Shown here piece by piece: positions 55,492 through 64,000 of a DNA stretch of 64,000 bases (within the stretch, counting starts at the first letter, position 1; each line of letters opens with the position of its first letter). Where the stretch lies: NCBI RefSeq assembly GCF_028069655.1, contig NZ_JAMCOS010000001.1, positions 4,556,001-4,620,000 of the forward strand, written 5' to 3'. The translations under genes and the position numbers were made by a program. A model generated the notes under the pieces. The model saw only the letters and a program-made list of their open reading frames with translations, was not told the DNA's origin and searched no databases. This DNA comes from Acidovorax sp. NCPPB 4044. Lineage in GTDB: Bacteria; Pseudomonadota; Gammaproteobacteria; Burkholderiales; Burkholderiaceae_C.

Positions 55492-56521
55492 ACGCGCGAT
55501 CGCCGCGCCCGCCTGGGCGGAGGCCATGGGAAAGGAGGTGGAGCGCCTCGACCGCGAGACCCCGGGCCAGTTCGGCCTCTACGTGCGGCGGCTGGACAAC
55601 GGCGAGACCTTCGCCTACCAGGCGGACCGGCGCTGGTACCTGGCCTCCTCCGCCAAGCTGCCGCTGGCCATCTCGGTGCTCCAGGAGGTGCAGCAGGGCC
55701 GCCTGCGCCTGGACCAGGAACTGCGCGTGGAAGACCGCGACAAGGTGGACGGCTCGGGCGCGCTGGTCTGGCAGCCCGCGGGCACGCAGCACAGCGTGGA
55801 GACACTGCTGCGCCGCATGCTGATGGACAGCGACAACACCGCCGCCAACCTGCTGATCCGCACCATCGGCGCGGACACCTTCAACACCCGCGCGCAGGCG
55901 CTCATCGGCACGCGCAACGTGGGCACGCTCACCAACTTCACGCAGGTGCGCCAGGAGGTCTATGCGGAGCTGGACCCGCGGGCGCGCGAACTCGCTCCCA
56001 TAGACCTGGTGCGCGTGGCCGCGGCGCCCATGGGCCCGCAGCGCGTGCAGGCCGTGGCCCGCGCCCTGGACGTGAAGAAGGCCGACCTGAAGGTCGGCAC
56101 CATGGACGAGGCCTACACGCGCTACTACACGCGCGGCCTGAACAGCGCCACCCTGGCGGGCTACGGCGGCATGCTGGAGCAGCTCGTGCGCGGCCGGCTG
56201 CTGACGCCGGAAAACACGCAGAGGCTCTTCAAGGACCTGAAGTTCGACACCTACGACGCCTACCGGCTCGAAGCGGGCCTGCCGCGCACCGTGCGCTTCA
56301 TCCACAAGACCGGCACGCAGTGGCACCGCGCCTGCCACATGGGCGTGATCGACCCGCAGGACGGCGGCGCCCGCGCGATCGTGGTGGCGACCTGCGCCGA
56401 GGGCCTGGACGAGATGCGGCAGGCCGGACGGCTGTTCGAGCAGCTGGGGCGCACGATCACGCGCACCCTGCTGAAGGACCGGCCGCCCTCTGCCGCCAAC
56501 GCGGCGCAGGCCAGCGGCTGA
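55355..56521 (+). CDS. Class A beta-lactamase-fold serine hydrolase 2
   Basis: This 388-residue paralogue of the preceding gene has a signal peptide ending PERAIAAPA. The motifs are SSAK (WYLASSAKLPLAISVLQE), SDN (LMDSDNTAANLLI) and KTG (FIHKTGTQWHRA), with DEAYTRYYTRGLNSATL before the last. The C terminus is a regular helix (GRLFEQLGRTITRTLL). The start at 55355 has a GGGAGA ribosome site inside the first gene. The two probably arose by duplication. Substrates could be peptidoglycan or beta-lactams; no AmpR/LysR regulator adjoins them. Confidence 0.88.
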   Translation: MNHAAPPCPPGPPARASRPTRPRFARPLLAAAALPLLTALWTTTPERAIAAPAWAEAMGKEVERLDRETPGQFGLYVRRLDNGETFAYQADRRWYLASSAKLPLAISVLQEVQQGRLRLDQELRVEDRDKVDGSGALVWQPAGTQHSVETLLRRMLMDSDNTAANLLIRTIGADTFNTRAQALIGTRNVGTLTNFTQVRQEVYAELDPRARELAPIDLVRVAAAPMGPQRVQAVARALDVKKADLKVGTMDEAYTRYYTRGLNSATLAGYGGMLEQLVRGRLLTPENTQRLFKDLKFDTYDAYRLEAGLPRTVRFIHKTGTQWHRACHMGVIDPQDGGARAIVVATCAEGLDEMRQAGRLFEQLGRTITRTLLKDRPPSAANAAQASG

Positions 56522-56540
56522 CCGCCGGCGCGGGGCCGTG

Positions 56541-58412
<1,872 letters not shown>

Positions 58413-58420
58413 AAGGTTTT

Positions 58421-58464
58421 ACTCTCTTTTTTATAGCAAAGAATTCAATGGATCCGGCGGCATG
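58421..58464 (-). repeat. Dispersed extragenic repeat, copy 4 (inverted)
   Basis: Read on the - strand it is CATGCCGCCGGATCCATTG then AATTCTTTGCTATAAAAAAG; the 3' hairpin arm is lost. It begins nine bases ahead of the recQ start codon. Confidence 0.7.
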
Positions 58465-58672
58465 AAGCAGATTTGATGCATGACTTGCGGGGCGGGTGGC
58501 GCCCGGGCCCGGTGCCGGCGTGGCGGGCCGCCTATTGTGCTCCGCGGCCCCGGGGCCGGCAGCGGCCCCTCCATGCGCAGCCGCCGTGGATCGCTCCTGC
58601 GGCACTTCGCGCCCCCTTCCGGGCGCGGGCCGCCGGCCCACCGGGTGGCGGCGCTTTTCTACAATGGCGCCC

Positions 58673-59737
58673 ATGACCCCGCCCCGCTATACCCGCGCCC
58701 AGCAGCTCCCCGACATCCTCGCCCGGCGCATCGCCATCCTCGACGGAGCAATGGGCACCATGATCCAGCGCTTCAAGCTCGGCGAGGCGCAGTACCGCGG
58801 AGAAGGGTATTCCGGCCCCGACGGCGCGGGCGACCGCTTCAAGGACTTTCCCCGGGACGTGAAGGGCAACAACGAGCTGCTCTCGCTCACGCGGCCGGAC
58901 GTGATCCGCGACATCCACGAGCGCTACCTGGCCGCGGGCGCCGACCTCATCGAGACCAACACCTTCGGCGCGACCACCATCGCGCAGGAGGACTACAGGA
59001 TGGCCGATCTCGCGCGCGAGATGAACCTGCAGTCGGCCCGGCTGGCGCGCGCGGCGTGCGACAAGTTCTCCACGCCGGACAAGCCCCGCTTCGTGGCCGG
59101 CGCCCTGGGCCCCACGCCCAAGACGGCCAGCATCAGCCCCGACGTGAACGACCCGGGCGCCCGCAACGTCGATTTCGAGCAGTTGCGCGCGGCCTACTAC
59201 GAGCAGACCGAGGCGCTGGTCGAAGGCGGCTCCGACGTGCTGCTGGTCGAGACCATCTTCGACACGCTCAACGCCAAGGCCGCGCTTTTCGCCATCGACG
59301 AATTCTTCGAGAAGAGCGGCGAGCGGCTGCCGCTCATCATCAGCGGCACGGTGACCGATGCCTCGGGCCGCATCCTCTCGGGCCAGACGGTGACGGCCTT
59401 CTGGCACAGCGTGCGCCATGCGCGGCCGCTGGCCATCGGCCTGAACTGCGCCCTGGGCGCGACGCTGATGCGCCCCTACATCCAGGAGCTGAACCGCGTG
59501 GCGGAAGACACCTTCATCAGCTGCTACCCCAACGCCGGCCTGCCCAACCCGATGAGCGACACCGGCTTCGACGAGACGCCCGAGGTCACGAGCCGCCTGG
59601 TGCATGAATTCGCCGCCGAAGGCCTGGTGAACATCGTGGGCGGCTGCTGCGGCACCACGCCGGACCACATCGCCGCCATCGGCCGCGCGGTGGCGCCCGT
59701 GCCCACGCGCAAGCTCTTCTACCCCGAAGCGGCCTGA
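58673..59737 (+). CDS. metH: Methionine synthase, homocysteine-binding domain (split MetH)
   Basis: This 354-residue protein is equivalent to the N-terminal domain of MetH. It binds and activates homocysteine through zinc; ligand cysteines are in GLNCALGA and [10 protein letters not shown]. It starts [18 protein letters not shown], followed by [15 protein letters not shown] and the [17 protein letters not shown] loop. It ends at the expected domain boundary. The folate/cobalamin/activation domains are encoded at 18263-21001, about 38 kb away on the other strand. No SAH riboswitch was found here, so the two halves seem to be controlled differently. An in-frame ATG lies nine bases upstream. Confidence 0.95.
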   Translation: MTPPRYTRAQQLPDILARRIAILDGAMGTMIQRFKLGEAQYRGEGYSGPDGAGDRFKDFPRDVKGNNELLSLTRPDVIRDIHERYLAAGADLIETNTFGATTIAQEDYRMADLAREMNLQSARLARAACDKFSTPDKPRFVAGALGPTPKTASISPDVNDPGARNVDFEQLRAAYYEQTEALVEGGSDVLLVETIFDTLNAKAALFAIDEFFEKSGERLPLIISGTVTDASGRILSGQTVTAFWHSVRHARPLAIGLNCALGATLMRPYIQELNRVAEDTFISCYPNAGLPNPMSDTGFDETPEVTSRLVHEFAAEGLVNIVGGCCGTTPDHIAAIGRAVAPVPTRKLFYPEAA

Positions 59738-59842
59738 CAGGACCCCGGGGCCCGGCACGGCGGCAGCCGCACCGCCCCCCTTCGCCCGTTCGCCCGGATA
59801 TGGGCGGCTCTCCTACCGCCGGCTCATCCGTGGCGGCTTAGC

Positions 59843-61314
59843 ATGCGCCGTCTCCACCACGCCGGACCTGCCGTGCGCTCTCTGCGTCTTCAACTGCTTC
59901 TCTTCTGGGCGCTGCTGCTCGGGGCCTGCGCCCTGGTGGCGGTGGTCATCGTGGTGCTCTACCAGGCAGGGTCCGGCGCGCAGGTGGCCACCGGCCGCGC
60001 GCGGGCGTCCCAGTCGTGCGAGGAGATCGCATCGCGCTACGCCCAGTCCGTGCCCACGGTGGCGGCCGACGCGCCGCGCACCGATCTGCTGCGCGTGCTG
60101 CTGCACGTGGTGCTGCTGGAGGCCCCGCACGTCGAGGGCGGCGTGTGGAGCGCCGCCGAAGGCATGGTCGCCTACGCCTACCCCACCTACGAAGGCAGCG
60201 GGGTCAAGAACGACGTGCCCTCGGCAGAGGAGCCGCTGATCGTGGAAATGGCGCGCCAGGCCGCCGCCGCCCACCACCCGCTCGTGAACATGGTGCGCGG
60301 CAGCCGCGAGGTACTGATCGTCGCGGCCTGCCCGCTCGCCGCGCACCCGGACACCGCCGTGTGGACCATGACGCGCGCCCACTCCGGCGCCATCGCCGCG
60401 CAGGACAGCCTGCGCGCGGGCATTGCGCTGCTGGCACTGCTGGTGGTGGTGTCCGGCGCGTGGCTGGGCTGGATGCTGCTGCGCGGCCGCAGCCAGGTGC
60501 AGCGCCTGGAGCATGCGCTGGCCGAGGCCGGGGGCGACGCGGTCCCCGTGCTGGAGCGCACCGGCATCCGCGAGTTGGACCGCATCGTCGACGGCTTCAA
60601 CGCCTTCGGCCAGCGGCTGGACGAAACCCGTGCCCGCCTGAAGGAGGCGCAGGCCCGGCACCACCGCGACATGCGCCTCACCGCCCTGGGCCGCATGACG
60701 GCCTCGGTGGCGCACGAGATCCGCAACCCCATCGCCGCCATGCGGCTGAAGGCCGACAACGCGCTGGCCGCGCCGCCCGCGCGGCATGCCGATGCGCTGG
60801 CAGCCATCGGCACGCAGATCGACCGGCTCGAAGGGCTGGTGCAAAGCCTGCTGTCGCTCGTGCAGCCCCTGGCGCTGGACCCGCGGCCCGTGGCACTCGC
60901 GCCCTGGCTTGAGGAGCGCCTGGAGGCCGCGCGGCCCGCGGCACAAGCGCGCGGCGTGCGGTTGTCGCTGCGCGATGGCGCGCCGGACGCGGCCACCTTC
61001 GACCCGGTGCACACGGCCCGCGCCATCGACAGCCTGCTCGACAACGCGGTGCGGCACGCGCCCGAGGGCGGCGAGGCCGTGCTGTCGGCGCAACGCGATG
61101 CCGGCCACGGGCTTTTCACGCTGGCGGTGGAAGACGACGGTCCCGGCGTGCCCGAGGCCCTGCGCGCGCAACTCTTCGAGCCCTTCGCCACCGGCCGCAC
61201 CGACGGCAACGGCCTGGGCCTGGCGCTGGCGCGCGAAGTGTCGCTGGCGCACGGCGGCGAACTGCACTACGTGCCCCGCGACGGCGGCGGCGCGCGTTTC
61301 ATCCTGGAGCTGCC

Positions 61315-61330
<16 letters not shown>
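59843..61330 (+). CDS. Membrane sensor histidine kinase
   Basis: This 495-residue kinase has a first span at about residues 19-41 (LLFWALLLGACALVAVVIVVLY) and a second at ~190-213 (AGIALLALLVVVSGAWLGWML). The periplasmic sensor between them has two Cys (QSCEEI and VAACPLA). A HAMP-like linker leads to the phosphoacceptor SVAHEIRNPIAAMRLKA. The ATPase boxes are SLLDNAVRHAPEGG, DDGPGVPE and GNGLGLALARE. It overlaps the response regulator by 16 bases, so the pair is co-translated. The signal is unknown. Confidence 0.94.
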
Positions 61331-62718
<1,388 letters not shown>

Positions 62719-62730
62719 CGCGGGCGCTGG

Positions 62731-62747
62731 TGTCCGGACTCCGGACA
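62731..62747. promoter_or_regulatory. Palindromic upstream activating site
   Basis: TGTCCGGA and TCCGGACA flank a single C, a perfect 8+1+8 palindrome. It lies 13 bases past the regulator's stop and about 80 bases ahead of the -24 element, the usual enhancer position for an NtrC-class protein. Confidence 0.7.
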
Positions 62748-62820
62748 ACGTGTCGCCGGGCCATCCACCGGTAGCCGCACCGGCGCAACGCAAGTGTTTG
62801 ATTCATAAGGAATTGCAGGC

Positions 62821-62836
62821 TGGCACGGCTCTTGAG
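62821..62836 (+). promoter_or_regulatory. Sigma-54 (-24/-12) promoter
   Basis: TGGCACGGCTCTTGAG matches TGGCACG-N4-TTGC(A/T), with a perfect -24 block and one deviation at the -12 GC. The next ATG is 43 bases downstream. Confidence 0.75.
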
Positions 62837-62878
62837 AACAGGGTTTGCACCATCCACCCTGACCGAAGGAGCCTTGAG

Positions 62879-63577
62879 ATGACTTTCCGCACCTTGACCC
62901 GTACCGGCCTGATCGCCGCCCTGATCGCCTGCGGCGCAGCACAGGCCCAACCCCTGCCCCCGGCCGCGCCCGGCCAACCGCCCGCACCCATCGGCCAACC
63001 CCCGGCCGTGGAATCCGCCACGCACGGCGGCACGCTGCAGCGCTGGCTGCTCAACCCCAACGGCGAAGCCGACGGCCTGCTGATGCAGGACGGCACGCAG
63101 GTGGCCTTCCCGCCCCACCTCTCCCAGACGCTGACCGGCTGGCTGCGCGTGGGCGACGCACTGGAGGTGACCGGCTGGAACCACGCCGGTGTGCCCGTGC
63201 TGCGCGCCAGCACCCTCCGCTCGCAGGGCCGCACCGTGGAAGACACGCCGCCCGTGCCGGGCCAGATGCCGCCGCCCCCGTCCCGCGAGGCGCTGGCCGA
63301 GCTGCAGACCGACGGCCGCGTGGCGCGCGTGCTGCTCAACAGCCGCGGCGACGCGCACGGCCTGCTGCTGGACAACGGCGTGATCGTGCGCTTCCCGCCG
63401 CACGTGGCCGCGTCCGTGGGCAACCTGCTGCAGACCGGCGCCACGGTGTCCGCCCGCGGCTGGGGCACCCGCAATGCACTGGGCACGGCCCTGGAAGCCA
63501 CGCGGCTGGGCACCACGCCCGACACGCTGCAGGACGTGCTGCGCGGCCCCGCCGGCGGCCCGCCCCGCCTGCCCTGA
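62879..63577 (+). CDS. Exported protein with two OB-like repeats
   Basis: This 232-residue protein has a signal peptide ending GAAQAQP and a Pro-rich linker. Two similar units follow: residues ~50-115 (QRWLLNPNGEADGLLMQDGT, FPPHLSQTL) and ~140-205 (ARVLLNSRGDAHGLLLDNGV, RFPPHVAASV). Each looks like a small beta-barrel resembling bacterial OB folds. No enzyme motif is visible. It is the first gene downstream of the sigma-54 promoter and so the probable target of the two-component system. The periplasmic function is unknown. Confidence 0.78.
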   Translation: MTFRTLTRTGLIAALIACGAAQAQPLPPAAPGQPPAPIGQPPAVESATHGGTLQRWLLNPNGEADGLLMQDGTQVAFPPHLSQTLTGWLRVGDALEVTGWNHAGVPVLRASTLRSQGRTVEDTPPVPGQMPPPPSREALAELQTDGRVARVLLNSRGDAHGLLLDNGVIVRFPPHVAASVGNLLQTGATVSARGWGTRNALGTALEATRLGTTPDTLQDVLRGPAGGPPRLP

Positions 63578-63623
63578 TGCCCGGCCGGGCCTTCCCCAAC
63601 CCTTGCAAACCAGGAGTCTCCCC

Positions 63624-64000
63624 ATGAGCCAACCCCAGGAAAAACTGATCGATGTGTGGTCCCTCTCGGGCCGCTTCCAGCACCTGCTGCACAGCCCGCG
63701 CGGCGAAGTGGAGGGCGCGATGGTCGACGTGGACGGCGTGCCCGCGCAGTTCGTCTTCGGCAAGCACGACGAGCCTGCGGCCCGGGCCTTCGGGGCGGTG
63801 CGCCCCGGGCAGGAAGTCGTCATCGAAGGCACGGTGGCGGCGCCCCCGCCCCACGGTGAGGCCGCTCACGAGGTCTATGCCTTCGAGCGCCTCGTGTCGG
63901 TCGATGGCGCGGAACCCGCGCCGGAGGACGCGCCGCAGCGCGCCGAGGGCCGCGTTGCACGCATCCACTACGCCCGCCATGGCGAACCCAACGGCGTGGT
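63624..64000 (+). CDS. OB-like repeat protein, cytoplasmic paralogue (partial)
   Basis: This open frame continues past the right edge; 125 residues are visible. There is no signal peptide (MSQPQEKLIDVWSLSGRF). It shares the repeat pattern of the preceding gene: FQHLLHSPRGEVEGAMVDV, then FVFGKHDEPAARAF, and a second unit beginning RVARIHYARHGEPNGVV. It is 46 bases after that gene and probably in the same sigma-54-driven operon. The family is unknown. Confidence 0.75.
   Translation, partial: MSQPQEKLIDVWSLSGRFQHLLHSPRGEVEGAMVDVDGVPAQFVFGKHDEPAARAFGAVRPGQEVVIEGTVAAPPPHGEAAHEVYAFERLVSVDGAEPAPEDAPQRAEGRVARIHYARHGEPNGV

Noticed and set aside
58480..58672. A second SAH riboswitch ahead of metH part 1
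   Set aside because: The conserved CCGAGG...CAGGCTCGG and CGCTCACC blocks are absent.

Overview
The window looks like a chromosomal segment of a high-GC betaproteobacterium of the family Comamonadaceae, most likely Acidovorax or a close relative. This rests on very high GC coding sequence, a split methionine synthase with an SAH riboswitch, Bug-family binding proteins, and a dispersed extragenic repeat built around TTTGCTA/TAGCAAA. No rRNA, tRNA or insertion sequence was recognised. Genes are dense. The only stretch over 300 bases without a gene is the CRISPR array.

Layout. 1-9.2 kb is housekeeping and envelope: a partial branched-chain-type binding protein, ferredoxin-NADP reductase, a glycine-zipper protein, DUF72, a YihY membrane protein, a diguanylate cyclase, a Tat-exported phospholipase C and a small lipoprotein. 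9.3-18.3 kb is a complete type II-C CRISPR-Cas locus. It has a 50-repeat array read on the + strand and ending in an intrinsic terminator, then cas2, cas1 and cas9 on the - strand, and a tracrRNA divergent from cas9. Beyond these lies a NYN-domain gene, followed by a second, 61/62-identical copy of the tracrRNA tail. In that second copy the anti-repeat is replaced by a self-contained hairpin that starts with the first bases of the CRISPR repeat. It has the architecture of a natural single-guide RNA and is the most unusual item in the window.

18.3-21.1 kb holds the C-terminal half of cobalamin-dependent methionine synthase under an SAH riboswitch; its N-terminal half is a separate gene at 58.7 kb. 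22.1-35.1 kb is a likely organosulfur amino-acid uptake and catabolism cluster. It comprises a four-domain rhodanese, two binding proteins, a FAD dehydrogenase, an aminotransferase, two permeases, an ATPase, a thiol-dioxygenase-like cupin, a cystathionine beta-lyase-like enzyme, and a convergent cupin-rhodanese fusion. A frameshifted Bug-family gene follows.

36.4-41.9 kb carries a LysR/DoxX/LigB-type dioxygenase group, a divergent LysR/PACE efflux pair, and a lower-GC pair of membrane proteins that could be a toxin and its immunity partner. 42-47.2 kb has a Fur-box-preceded siderophore receptor, PPK2, glutamate dehydrogenase and an SMR efflux protein. 47.2-54.1 kb has two unknown genes, a TetR/cytochrome b561 pair with a perfect palindromic operator, and a nuclease/helicase pair. 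54.2-59.7 kb has two tandem beta-lactamase-fold hydrolases, recQ and metH part 1. 59.8-64 kb is a sigma-54 two-component system that appears to drive the next two genes from a recognisable -24/-12 promoter with an upstream palindrome.
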